Part shown: positions 23,907 through 34,068 of the stretch, piece by piece | Position numbering within the stretch: position 1 is the stretch's first letter | How the letters are laid out: every line of letters starts with the position of its first letter | Assembly (NCBI RefSeq): GCF_024166365.1 | Contig: NC_064822.1 | Location: forward strand, 110,480,823 to 110,544,822 | Reading direction: 5' to 3' | Length of the DNA: 64,000 nucleotides | From: Elephas maximus indicus | Taxonomy: Eukaryota > Chordata > Mammalia > Proboscidea > Elephantidae | Notes under the pieces: model-generated | The model's database searches: none | Told to the model about the DNA's origin: nothing | Seen by the model: only the letters and a program-made list of their open reading frames with translations | Translations under genes and position numbers: made by a program

Positions 23907-25165
23907 TAAATCTTAAACCAAAAATATCCCCTGAAGTCTTCTTAAAACCAAACAAGAGATTAGCTTAATTAGTGAAGAATGTCTGTCTTGAGCATTGTTC
24001 TCTTTTAAAGAACTATCTATATAGGATCAAATTGACAACAGCAACACGAAAGGTTAGAAAGGAAACTTAGGGGGCAGTGAGTTTATGTTAATGAGGGAGA
24101 AATGTTTTGGTAAAGGAAGGTAAGAATGATTGCACAACTTGAAGAGCGTAATCAATGTCACTGAATTGTATATGCAGAAATTGTTGAATTGGTATATGTT
24201 CTGCTGTGTATATTTTCAACAACGAAAAAATTATTTTAAAAAATTAAAAATAAATCTACAGATGCTTAATGGTGAAGAATTGAATGCTAAACTAGACCCC
24301 CTAAAATAATTTGTTAATAATCTTGTCCTAAACTCAATGACAATGAATTTAATTAACAGCGCATGGAAAAGAAAGGTTGTCATTATGGTCGACTCTGCAG
24401 AATGTTAGAGTATGCTATGTATAAATAAGATTTGAACTGGCCCCATAAGAGGTGGAAGGATTTAGAGCCAAATGAAATAAGAATTGGAACAGTATGAACA
24501 AAGGTTTGGAGCCAAGCTTGATCAGCATAATTATAGGATCAAGTGAAGAGTTTCATCTTTTTGAATAATCGACTCAGTGGCAACGGGTTTGGTTTTTTTT
24601 TTTTTTTTAACACAATATATAAAGAAGAGCTCGATATGAAACTGAAAACCAATAATGCCTTGTAAGTAGAGAAGTGGCAGTAATAAAGTAGCTTCTTAAA
24701 AAGATCAGTCTAAAAGAAATTTACCAGGAAATTTAGAGAAAAGAAAGTAAAAAAAAAAAAAAAAAAGATGATGGTTGCACACATGATTGATGTAATTGGT
24801 TTTACTGAATTGCACACATGAAGAACATTGAAATGGAAAATGTCATGCTTGCTATCCATATTTTTACAGCAATAATAAAAAGAAAGAAAATAAAGGCATT
24901 AGTTAGAGGTCTGTTTTCAAATCTAAGTTTAAAGTGAAAATGTTCCCAAACTGAAATTAACGTGCTATCAAAGAAAATGAAAGAAAGGAATGAATTTGAA
25001 GGGCATATTTCTTAGTTACAAATTAAAAGTATTGATAAAAGAGTTAATGAAGGAATTTAAGAATATTTAATATAGAGCATTAAGAAGATTTCAAAAAGAA
25101 TTCCAGGGAGAGTAAACACCATTGACTGAATGATCAGTGGCCAGGATAGAAATTCAGCCAGCACA
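23907..25165. other. Unassigned sequence with a SINE tail remnant
   Basis: No gene seen. 24568-24608 is the end of an AfroSINE (ATCGACTCAGTGGCAACGGG followed by T-run). The rest is AT-rich with A-runs. Confidence 0.5.
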
Positions 25166-25202
25166 TTAGATTTTTAATGATGTATAACAAATTAACACCA
25201 GT
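25166..25202 (-). repeat. Old MaLR-like repeat, left piece
   Basis: AATGATGTATAACAAATTAA continues at 27062 beyond the RTE. AACAAATTAACACCAGT (25186-25202) is the left copy of the RTE target duplication. Confidence 0.5.
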
Positions 25203-27061
25203 CTGTTTTTGTTGTTAGGTGCCGTCCAGTCACTTCTGACTCATTGTGACCCTATCTCTGTATAACAAAATGAAACACTGCCAGGTCCTCTGTCATTCTC
25301 ACAATAGCTGCTATGATTGAGCCCATTGTTGTAGGCAATGTGTCAATACATTTTGTTGATGATCTTCTTTTTTGCTGCGATCCAAAAAGTCAGCAGTTCG
25401 AGTCCACCAGCCACTCCTTGTAAACCCTATGGGGCAGTCCTACTCTGTCCTATAGGTTCACTATGAGTCGGAATTGAGTCAATGGCAATGGGTTTGTTTT
25501 GTTTGTTTCTACCTTACCAAACATGATGTCCTTCTCTAGGGACTAGTCCCGCCTGATAACATTTCCAAAGATGTGAGACAAAGTCTTGCCATCCTCACTT
25601 AGAAGAAGCGCTCTGGCAGTACCTCGTCCAAGACAGAGCTGTTTGTTCTTCTGGCAGTTCATGGTATCTTCCATATTCTTTGCCGACACAATAATTCCAA
25701 GGCATCTATTGTTCTTCGGTGTTCTTTCTTCATTGTCCAGCTTTCCCATGCATATGAGGGGATTGAAAGTACCCTGGCTTGGGTCGGGTGCACCTTAGTC
25801 CTCAAAGTGACATCATTGCTTTTTAACACATTATGGAGGTTTTTTGCAGCAGATTTGCCCAGTGCAATGTGTCCTTCGATTTCTTGCCTGCTGCTTCCAT
25901 GGGCATTGATTGTAGATCCAAGTAAAATGAAGTCCTTGACAATGTCAATATTTTCTCCATTTATGATGATATTGCTTATTGGTCCAGTTGTGAAGGTTTT
26001 CGTTTTCTTTATGTTGAGGTGTAATCTATACTGAAGGCTGTGGTCTTTGATCTTCATCAGTAAGTGCTTCAAGTCCTCTTCACTTTCAGCAAGCAAGGTT
26101 GTGACTTCTGCGTATTGCAGGTGGTTAGTAAGTCTTTCTCTGATCCTGATGTCCCGTTCTTCTTCATATAGTCTAGTTTCTGAGATTATTTGCTCAGCAT
26201 ACAGATTAAGTAAGTATGGTGAAAGGGTACAAGCCTGACACACACCTTTCCTGACTTTAAACCACGCAGTATCCCCTTGTTCTGTTCTAATGACTGCCTC
26301 TTGGTCTATGTACAGATTCCTCATCAGCACAATCTAGGGTTCTGGAATTCCCATTCTTGGCAATGTTATCTATAATTCGTTATGATCCACACATTCGAAT
26401 GCCTTTTTATGGTCAATAAAACACAGGTAAACATCTTTCTGGTATTCTCTGCTTTCAGCCAAGATCCATCTGACATCAGCAGTGATGCTCTTCGTTCCAC
26501 ATCCTTGTCTGAATCTGGCTTGAATTTCTGGTAGTTCCCTGTCAATGTACTGCTGCAATCACTTTTGAATTATCTTCAGCAAAATTTTACTTGCATGTAA
26601 TATTAATGATATTGCTTGATAATTTCCAAATTCTGTTGGATTGCCTATCTTTGGAATGGACACAAATATGGATCTCTTCCAGTTGGTTGACCAGGTAGCT
26701 ATCTTCCAAATTTCTTGGCATAGGTGAGTGAGCACCTCCAGCGCTGCATCTATTTGTTGATACATCTCAATTGATAGTCCATCAATACTTGGAACCTTGT
26801 TTTTCGCCAATGCCTTCAGTACAACTTGCATTTCTTCCTTTAATTCCATTGGTTCTTGATTTTTACTACCTCCTGATATTGTTGAATAATGACCACTTCT
26901 TTTTGGTATAGTGATTCTGTATATTCCTTCCATCTTCTTTTGATGCATCATTAAACATTTTGCCCATAGAATCCTTCATAATTATAACTTGAGGCTTGAA
27001 TTTTTTCTTCAGTTCTTTAAGCTTGAGGAATGCTAAGCGTATTATCCCCTTTTGTTTTTCT
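25203..27061 (-). mobile_element. RTE LINE copy G, 5'-truncated
   Basis: Reverse orientation, from the tail TTTTTGTTGTTAGGTGCCGT to a truncation in the spacer between endonuclease and reverse transcriptase. A SINE interrupts it at 25381-25505. A 17-bp target duplication with one mismatch flanks it: AACAAATTA(A/C)CACCAGT at 25186-25202 and 27062-27078. Reverse transcriptase fragments at 25659-26951 retain NKVPSIDGLSIEMYQQ, CFIDHKKAFECVDHNEL and QACTLSPYLLNLYAEQ, but YADD reads YAEV. Confidence 0.92.
25381..25505 (+). repeat. AfroSINE, short type, 5'-truncated, inside RTE copy G
   Basis: From AAAGTCAGCAGTTCGAGTCC to GGCAATGGGTTTGTTTTG; the RTE sequence resumes at 25506-25520. Confidence 0.85.
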
Positions 27062-27078
27062 AACAAATTACCACCAGT

Positions 27079-27470
27079 TTAGTGGTGCAAAAATTTCACC
27101 AGGTTAAAATCAAGGTATTGGCCAGGTCTGTAACTCTCATCTGGGGTTCAGGGTTCTCTTCTCAGCTCTCTGGTTGTTGGCAGAAATCAGTTCATTTTCA
27201 CATTTTCCATGTAGCCGCCTCCATCTTTAAGTTAGCAATGGTGAGTTGAGTTCTTCTCGTGCTTTGAATCCCTGTGACCTCCCCTTCTGCTTTGAATGGC
27301 TCATGTGATTACTTTGGGTTCACCCAGGCAATACAGGATAATCTCTCTATTTAAATTCAGCTGATTAATCCTCTTATTCACAACTGCAAAGTCCTTTTTG
27401 CCAGGTAGCATAACATAACCAGTGATGTGACACCTGAGAGTCAAGGTTATGAGACCCAAAATTCTGCTTA
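27079..27470 (-). repeat. Old MaLR-like repeat, right piece
   Basis: Contains ATACAGGATAATCTCTCTAT, TCAGCTGATTAATCCTCTTA and GCAAAGTCCTTTTTGCCAGG, wording typical of an old placental LTR-type repeat. It is the right half of the element split by RTE copy G. Subfamily not determined. Confidence 0.55.
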
Positions 27471-27603
27471 GCATAGTCAGGTTCTAATACCAGAGAAGAC
27501 GTGTACATTCAAAAGGTGGTAGTCTAGCTTCTGGAAAAATTGTGGCAGTAATAGCAGCTTAGTTATTGGATCTCCCCACATATCCATACGAAAACAGAAA
27601 CAC

Positions 27604-27763
27604 TAAAAAACCCGGTGCCATCTAGTCAATTCCGACTCATAGCGACCCTATAGGGCAGAGTAGAGCTGCCCCATAGAGTTTCCAAGGAGTGCCTGGCGGA
27701 TTCGAACTGCCATCCCTTTGGTTAGCAGCCATAGCACTTAACCACTATGCCATCAGGGTTTCC
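27604..27763 (-). repeat. AfroSINE, short type, complete
   Basis: Reverse complement from CCCGGTGCCATCTAGTC to the head CACTATGCCATCAGGGTTTC. Related sequence (GAACACTA / GAAACACTA) lies on both sides as a probable target duplication. Confidence 0.9.
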
Positions 27764-27844
27764 AGCAGGAACACTAGAACAGCAAAAACCAAATTCGTCT
27801 GGCAATATTACCATAAATTTAGATGACTAAGGATCCACCTGGAT

Positions 27845-28062
27845 CCACAATCAACAGCCATGGAAGCAGCAGTCAGGAAATCAAATGATGCATTGCATCG
27901 GGTAAATCTGCTGCAAAGGACCTCTTTAAAGTGTTGAAAGGCAGGGATGCCACCTTAAAGACTAAGGTGCGCCTGACCCAAGCCATGGTATTTTTAATCA
28001 CATCATATGCGTGTGAAAGCTGGACAATGAATAAGGAAGACCGAAGAAGAATCAACACCTAA
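27845..28062 (+). mobile_element. RTE LINE internal fragment H
   Basis: Starts at ATCCACAATCAACAGCCATG and encodes the post-YADD region (SAAKDLFKVLK-like) up to the segment encoding TMNKEDRRRI. Both ends are truncated. Confidence 0.85.
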
Positions 28063-28098
28063 AATTCAGTATATAGTATACTAATAATGGGCACTGAG

Positions 28099-28415
28099 GC
28101 ATTAGTGGTTCAGTGGTAGAATTCTAGTCTTCTAAGGGGGAGACCAGGGTTTGATTCTTTTCCAATGTACCTCATGTGCAGTCATTACCTGTCTGTCAGT
28201 GGATGCTTGTGCCTTGCATTGGAGCTTCCAGACTAAGACTGACTAGGAAGAAAGGCACGATTATCTACTTCTAAAAATCAATCGATAAAGGCCCTGTGGA
28301 TCAAATTGGTCTAATTTGCAGCTGATCATGGGGTTGATGCAGGGCCAGGCAGCATTTTGTTCCGTTGTGCATGGAATCACCATAAGTTGAGGTTTGACTT
28401 CACAGCTAAAGCAAC
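28099..28415 (+). repeat. Composite SINE: tRNA-Gly head, RTE 5'-end body, RTE-like tail
   Basis: 28099-28169 is clearly derived from tRNA-Gly: GTGGTTCAGTGGTAGAATTC (A box) and GGTTTGATTCT (B box), closing with CCAATGTA. The anticodon arm is degraded, so it is not a working tRNA. The body at about 28190-28285 matches the RTE 5' UTR present at 53438-53640 (CTGTCTGTCAGT and, near-identical, GAGCTTCCAGACTAAG and GACTAGGAAGAA). The tail at 28325-28415 resembles the RTE 3' end (GGCAGCATTTTGTTCCGTTG). This is the same design as the ruminant Bov-tA/BovB pair, but assembled from this genome's RTE. Confidence 0.8.
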
Positions 28416-30893
28416 ATTTCTACATGTTTATCTCCATCAGGCTCACTACTTGTATTATTTCAGTGAGATAGACACATTCTGATACCTAGACCTTCAAACC
28501 TATAGTCTAGTTAGAAGTACAGTATTCAGTGACCAGAGATGGTAAGGCCTTGTGATAGGCTTATTAATTTGCTTATTAATTGCTTACTAATTTTAATTAT
28601 GGATACAGTGGCAACAAGGTTTGTAATATCTTTTATGGTATCACATGAAAAATAGAAATTATCCAGCAAAGACTAAAATCCTGTAAGAAAACGGGGACAA
28701 TGAACGTATAGAACATAGACGATGGGCCGTAACGTAAAAGAAGCAATAGATAAATTAACCACAGCTGCAGAAGGCAGAAATTAGACTGGGTAGTGGAGAT
28801 TATGGAAAATACAAGATCTCAACATAGCACAAGTCTTCCTAACAAGAAGTCATGTCCAAAAAGACTTAGGGATTCTTCAAGGTACATAATAATGGTAGAT
28901 ATCATTCTTTGTTTCTCTCTATGTGGTCTCATGGGATGGACCTGGAGTTTCCATTGTTATCATCCCGTAAATGACTTATTCTTAGCTTCTCTCGGAGGGA
29001 CCTCTTTCTACCGAATCCTTGTAATTACCTGAAATGGTTGCAATAGAGCTAACAAAGGCTGCCATGGGTTTCCCTCCTCTGCTGTATTTCTGCAGGCCAT
29101 CAGGGACTACCACTATTCACGGGTGACTTTATCTTTGCCTATTTAAATTTCCATTTTGTGTTCATCGTTCTCATTCTAATGTTTATAAGATACGCCACAA
29201 TGCAGGAGAGGCAAGTTCATATGATGTGATGCTTCAGTTGCATTTTCTTTTCAGTTTTGATAAAGAAATGTTTATTGGGCTGGAAGATGTCTCAATAGAT
29301 CACCCCCTTCCATTTGTCCTCTCTAGAAAGGGGTATATAATTACAGGAGATTTTCAGGCAAAACTGCTACTAAGGAAATAGAAAAGGCATTCTTAGTTGA
29401 GGAATGAGATATTATTGATCTAAGAGTAGAACCTAAAGCTGAGAATAAAATTATGTATTTCTACACAAGGTTTTTTTTTTTATAGCTTGAGCTAAACTTT
29501 CATTTTCTTATACGTTTATGTTAAATTTTGACATAAACCTAAACCCATTGCTGTTGAGCGGATTCCTTTATTTTCCTTTTTATAGTTTTACAATTTTTTT
29601 TTTGCCTTTTTAGAATTAAATACAATATTTTTTGCATCCTTGCATCTATCATTAGAAAATTGCTCAAGAGAAGCTAAGAAAGAAATATTCAGGTAAGAGA
29701 TAAGATAAATATATGTCTATTTCAGTCTAGTTATTAGTTACTTATGAATATTTTTGTTCATCTTAAAGCATAAAAGTTATTTTATGATTTGTAAAATTTG
29801 TCCATTACAAATTTTAAAAATAATGTCAGTATGACCTTGAAAAATTATATCCCTTTTCCTGAAGGGCAGATCATAGCTAAATAAGCACCGTCATGTAAAA
29901 ATTGGTACTAAAAAACAAAAGACCTATAGAAGTAGGTCATTCCATTGACTGGTAATGCTAACAGTAAGAAAAATCCTTCCTCATTTTTAATTCAAACATT
30001 CCTTACAACACATTGATCATTAGCTCACAAATTTGTCACTTAAGTTATTAAAACATCTTTTATAAACTTTATTTTGCATCTTACTATGTAATTTATAGGT
30101 ATAATTGAGCTTTTTATTTTTCTGTATTAGTATCATTAACTTTTTATTACAGACAGAGCAACCACATATTTTGAACCAGATATCTGAACCCAATATCTGA
30201 AATATGACTTGAATATATTAGAGGGTAGGATCATGACTATTCTAGAAAGTTTCCTATATATTACATGCTGTGTTTATAAATACTACTTGTCAAAATCTTC
30301 TCTGTCTTTATGGCTCTTCTTCCTGTTAGCATGCTTTGTAACCACACATCTATGTATAAATATTAGTGTAAACATATGCACACAGCTATCTTGGGGTAAA
30401 TTTAATTGATATTGGCTGTTTCATAATAAATTGAAGGTAGGCAAAAAAGAAAATGCAGTACATTTGTACTTTAAAAAGAAATTTATTTCTAGTACTCACG
30501 TGTCATCTTTTTCTAGGTAACATATATTAGGTGGTTCACATGTATCAGTGGAGGAATAAATAGATGAATACACTTTATTCTTGAAAAATAATAATGACCT
30601 CAAAATAATTATTTATTGGTCACTTGACACTGGATTGTGTAGTTTCAGACAATATGGTATAATGTGGTTAATAAAACTGAGATCTACATATTAAACAAAG
30701 GAAATATGATGCTAAATGTCTGCCAAAAATCCAGTGCGTGGTGTGAATTTTATAGCTTTGACAAGGCCGCCTTACTTTTGCTAAAAATCTCTGATCTCTT
30801 TCTCGTTCCATTACCTACTTATATGTGACTGATGGCTGAAATTCCTCTGTTAAATCTTCATTCCTTTAACCCTGGTTTTTAAATAATAATAAT
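28416..30893. other. Unassigned intergenic sequence upstream of the receptor gene
   Basis: About 2.5 kb of AT-rich sequence without recognised repeats or coding motifs. It could hold 5' non-coding exons of the receptor gene, but I see no specific sign. Confidence 0.45.
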
Positions 30894-31022
30894 AAAAAAA
30901 AACCCAGTGCCCTCCAGTCAATTCCGACTCATAGCGACCGTATAGGATGGAGAAGAACTGCCCCAAAGAGTTTCCAAGGAGCGCCTGGCAGATTCGAACT
31001 GCCAACCCTTTGGTTAGCAGCT
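30894..31022 (-). repeat. AfroSINE, short type, head truncated
   Basis: Reverse orientation, AACCCAGTGCCCTCCAGTC through GGTTAGCAGC. It faces the next SINE head to head. Confidence 0.9.
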
Positions 31023-31033
31023 TAAGTGTAAAT

Positions 31034-31189
31034 AGAAACCCTGGTGGCGTAGTGATTAACTACTTTTTGCTAACCAAAAGGTAGACAGTTGGAACCCACC
31101 AGGCACTCCTTGGAAACACTATGGGACAGTTTTGCACTGATTCGGAATCGACACCATGGCAGCGGGTTTGCTTTTTTTTTTTTTTTTTT
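31034..31189 (+). repeat. AfroSINE, short type, complete
   Basis: GAAACCCTGGTGGCGTAGTG to GGCAGCGGGTTTGC plus T18. AAG(T/G)GTAAATA on both sides (31023-31033 region and after the T-run) is a likely 11-bp target duplication. Confidence 0.9.
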
Positions 31190-31405
31190 AAGGGTAAATA
31201 TCCTTATAGAAGTTAACATGAGCACCTAGTGCTTTTCTCAACAACAGATTAAATTAAGATTATTCAGATGAATTTCAGTTTGGAATGCAGGCAGAAGGTA
31301 AAGGAGGGTTTTAAAAATTATGCTACTGAACTGCTACCAGTTTTTTTTTTTCCTCTTGTGAACAAAGTTGTTAACTTTTTAAAGAAAAATTGGTATCGGG
31401 TAGAG

Positions 31406-31604
31406 TGACGGGGTGGAGTAACCAATAAACAAGATACACACAGCTTTATAGTCAGCAAGGTACACATGGGCTTGTGTTTACTTATTAATCTGTAGTGTAC
31501 AATTTCACCTGATTTTCACCGCATCTGTAGTGCACAATTTCACCCCTTGTAAGCAAGCACAGGTAAACCCATGTGTACCTTGCTTATTGAGTAACCTGTC
31601 CCCA
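31406..31604. mobile_element. 199-bp miniature element, hAT-like, partly palindromic
   Basis: Flanked by a perfect 8-bp duplication GGGTAGAG (31398-31405 and 31605-31612), the size typical of hAT transposons. Ends are related inverted sequences (GGGGTGG...CAATAAACAAG against TGGGGACAGG...CAATAAGCAAG read on the other strand). A perfect 16-bp inverted pair GCAAGGTACACATGGG lies at 31455-31470 and 31568-31583. Inside, TCTGTAGTG(T/C)ACAATTTCACC is repeated at 31489-31509 and 31524-31544. There is no coding capacity. I do not recognise the family. Confidence 0.7.
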
Positions 31605-31612
31605 GGGTAGAG

Positions 31613-32358
31613 AGAAGAAATCAGGTGAAGAGAAGGTGATGAAAATAATAGAAGTTGAAGGATTAAAGCAGAATAGTCACATGCTTAAGAGAAGTTGAAA
31701 GTCAAGGACAGAATATACTGACTCTGCTATTTGTGCTAAACCAAAAAATAAGTACTTTTTCTATCATTTGCTGCTTTCAATAAGACACACAATCTATCCC
31801 CTCCATTGCAGCTGCTGCTGCTGTTTTGAGTCCCCTGTGTCAGGTAGTTTTAAATGATAACTGATTTTAAAGTCTGAATAAAAGGGGCGGGGGGAGACCA
31901 TGTCACTTCATTTATTTACCAAATTGAGGAAACAAAATTTCCGAAGTTATAAAATTAACAGAGCAGATTACTCAACTGTGTGGCAGATTCAAAGTAATGA
32001 CTGAAAATTTTAATACATTTAATGAGCTCTCTCTGAATATAAAAAGGTCAATGAAATTAGCATTCTAAGGTGATCGTTTTTCCTCTAATTAAAAAGTTTA
32101 GGCAATTCACTGTTTAGAAGCTTTCTTTTTTCTTAGTTGCACAGATTTTAAAGACCAAATTGGCTTCTTGACAGTTTTGTACAGAGATTTACAGGATTCA
32201 TGGATTTCTCCTAGTAGCATGTCTGAACTTTGTCCACTTCAAGAAGCTGAAGATTCACCCTATTTTTTAAGGTTTTTAACTTAGGACACCCAACTAAATA
32301 TCTTGATGACCTATTTAAAAATCACATGCTGGGAGGTTTGTGGTTATTAACCTCTAGT
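31613..32358. other. Unassigned intergenic sequence
   Basis: No gene or named repeat recognised. GCTGCTGCTGCTG at 31811-31823 is a short triplet run. Confidence 0.45.
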
Positions 32359-32414
32359 AATGTCTACTCATTTTTTTTTTAATGTCTACTCTTTTTTTTT
32401 TAATGTCTACTCAT
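32359..32414. repeat. Small tandem repeat, ~22-bp unit, three copies
   Basis: AATGTCTACTC plus a run of about 10 T, repeated three times, the last copy without the T-run. Possibly a duplicated A-tail region of an old insertion. Confidence 0.85.
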
Positions 32415-32463
32415 AGAATTTTAAATCATTCTTTTTTTTTTTTTTTAATCTATTTTAAAATAG

Positions 32464-32671
32464 GAGAGTACCTTGCTGGTGGAAATTGTTAACATGCTTA
32501 GCTGTCAACTGAAAGGTTGGTGGTTCAAATCCACCCAGAGTTGCCTTAAAAGAAAGCCTTGGTAATCTACTTCTGAAAGATCACAGCCATTGAAAACCCT
32601 GTGGAGCATAGCTCTACTCTGACACACATGTGGGTGCCATCAGTTGGAATCTGTTCAATGGCAACTAGTTT
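32464..32671 (+). repeat. AfroSINE, long type
   Basis: Diverged head (CCTTGCTGGTGGAAATTG), GGTTCAAATCCACCCAGAG, then TGACACACATGTGGGTGCCA and tail CAATGGCAACTAG. AAAATAG flanks both sides as a likely target duplication. Confidence 0.85.
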
Positions 32672-33087
32672 ATTTATTCTAAAATAGATATATTCTAGAG
32701 GATAAAATAGATTTGAAATTACCAAATAATGATGAGAGTATTTACCTCTCAAAATTCTCAGCTATGTTAAACTTAGCATGTAAATCAAGTGAGGAGCTAA
32801 ATAGGTATAAGGAAATAGTGATTTAAGAGTGAAGGACATGTGTACTATAACAGGAAGAGCCCTGGATATGCATAGAGGCAGGAGAAAACTATGAGTTAGG
32901 TGTGGTGTGGTGACAGGCAATTGATGTTGTGATGGGCAATTCACAACACACCACAGATTCAATTCCTGCAAAAGGGTGAAACAAATCATAAAATAAATGA
33001 TTAGCAAAAATGGGAAAACAATATGAGTTTAAATGTCTTTTACAAGAGAAAGGGATATTTTATAATACCAGGAAAAGGTAGAAGATT
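32672..33087. other. Proximal upstream region of the receptor gene
   Basis: No repeat assigned with confidence. GGTGTGGTG...CACAACACACC around 32898-32955 is a weak inverted repeat. No TATA box tied to a start site could be supported. Confidence 0.4.
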
Positions 33088-33121
33088 CACTTTTTAATCT
33101 TGTCTTATACCTCTTGGCAGG
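33088..33121 (+). promoter_or_regulatory. Candidate 3' splice acceptor just upstream of the receptor ATG
   Basis: A pyrimidine-rich stretch ends in TTGGCAG with its AG at 33119-33120, nine bases before the ATG. Olfactory receptor genes commonly have non-coding 5' exons spliced to a site shortly before an uninterrupted coding exon, and this position fits. The upstream exon and promoter were not identified. Confidence 0.45.
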
Positions 33122-33129
33122 TTCTTGCC

Positions 33130-34068
33130 ATGGGTGACAAGGGAACAAGCAACTACTCAGATGTAACTGACTTCATTCTTGTAGGCTTCAGGGTCCGTCC
33201 AGAGTTCCACATTCTCCTGTTCCTACTATTCCTGCTGGTCTATGGCATGGTCCTTTTGGGAAACATTAGTATGATGGCAATCACTGTGATTGACTCCCAG
33301 CTGAATACACCAATGTATTTCTTTCTAGGCAATCTTTCCTTCATTGACCTCTCCTACTCTACTGTTATTGCACCGAAAGCCATGATCAACTTCCTGTCTG
33401 AGAAAAAGACTGTCTCCTTTGCAGGTTGTGCTGCCCAGTTTTTCCTCTTTGCTCTCTTCATTGTGACAGAGGGCTTTGTCCTGGCAGCCATGGCCTATGA
33501 TCGCTTCATTGCCATCTGCAATCCTCTTCTTTACAGTGTGCACATGTCAAGACGCCTCTGCACACAGCTGGTGGCTGGTTCCTATTTCTGTGGCTGGGTC
33601 AGTTCTCTACTCCAAGTCAGTGTCACATTCTCAGTGACGTTCTGTGCTTCTCGAGTCATTGATCACTTCTACTGTGATTCTTACCAAATTGAGATTTCCT
33701 GCTCTAATCTCTTTGTCAATAAGATGGTATCTCTCAGTTTGGCTGCCTTCATTATTTTGCCCACAATAGTTATTATTGTAGTATCTTACATTTATATTGT
33801 GTCTACAGTCTTGAAGATCCCCTCCAGTGAAGGCAGGAAGAAAGGCTTTTTCGCCTGTAGCTTCCACCTGGGAGTTGTGAGTGTACTCTATGGGACAGTC
33901 TCCTTTGTGTATCTCACACCTCCAAGCAATCCTGAACTTCGAAAAGTGGCTTCAGTATTTTACATATTGGTCACACCCATGTTAAACCCTCTGATTTATT
34001 CTCTAAGAAATAAGGACGTCAAACAAGCTTTGAGGAAAATCCTATGGAAGAAAAAAGCTTTATCTTAA
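33130..34068 (+). CDS. OR9K2: Olfactory receptor, OR9K2-like, intact single exon
   Basis: A 312-residue class II odorant receptor, a seven-helix GPCR expected in the cilia of olfactory neurons, coupling to Golf and raising cAMP. Seen: an N-glycosylation site N8-Y-S; PMYFFLGNLS at 61-70 (helix 2); C100 and C182 for the conserved disulphide, plus C172 and C191 in loop 2; MAYDRFIAIC at 121-130 (DRY present as DRF); SY at 219-220 (helix 5); PMLNPLIYSLRN at 283-294 (helix 7). The helix-6 signature usually written KAFSTCSSHL reads KGFFACSFHL, with three uncommon changes. The ATG sits in a strong context (GCCATGG) and is the first Met after an in-frame stop at 33079-33081; a TTG at 33100 is not a credible start. 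The N-terminus MGDKGTSN and the segment FRVRPEFHILL match my memory of human OR9K2. No frameshift or stop is visible. Family assignment is near certain; the exact orthologue rests on memory. Confidence 0.9.
   Translation: MGDKGTSNYSDVTDFILVGFRVRPEFHILLFLLFLLVYGMVLLGNISMMAITVIDSQLNTPMYFFLGNLSFIDLSYSTVIAPKAMINFLSEKKTVSFAGCAAQFFLFALFIVTEGFVLAAMAYDRFIAICNPLLYSVHMSRRLCTQLVAGSYFCGWVSSLLQVSVTFSVTFCASRVIDHFYCDSYQIEISCSNLFVNKMVSLSLAAFIILPTIVIIVVSYIYIVSTVLKIPSSEGRKKGFFACSFHLGVVSVLYGTVSFVYLTPPSNPELRKVASVFYILVTPMLNPLIYSLRNKDVKQALRKILWKKKALS

Noticed and set aside
28099-28169. A functional tRNA-Gly gene
   Set aside because: The A and B boxes survive, but the anticodon stem-loop is degraded and the sequence runs directly into RTE-derived DNA, so it is a SINE head.
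33100-33129. Upstream TTG-initiated extension of the receptor frame (ten extra residues)
   Set aside because: Vertebrate translation does not normally start at TTG when a strong-context ATG follows; the stretch overlaps a splice-acceptor-like sequence.
33130-34068. Additional olfactory receptor genes or pseudogenes in the window, since receptors occur in clusters
   Set aside because: I found no second copy of PMYFFL, MAYDR or NPLIY motifs in the translated frames; diverged remnants without open frames could be missed by eye.
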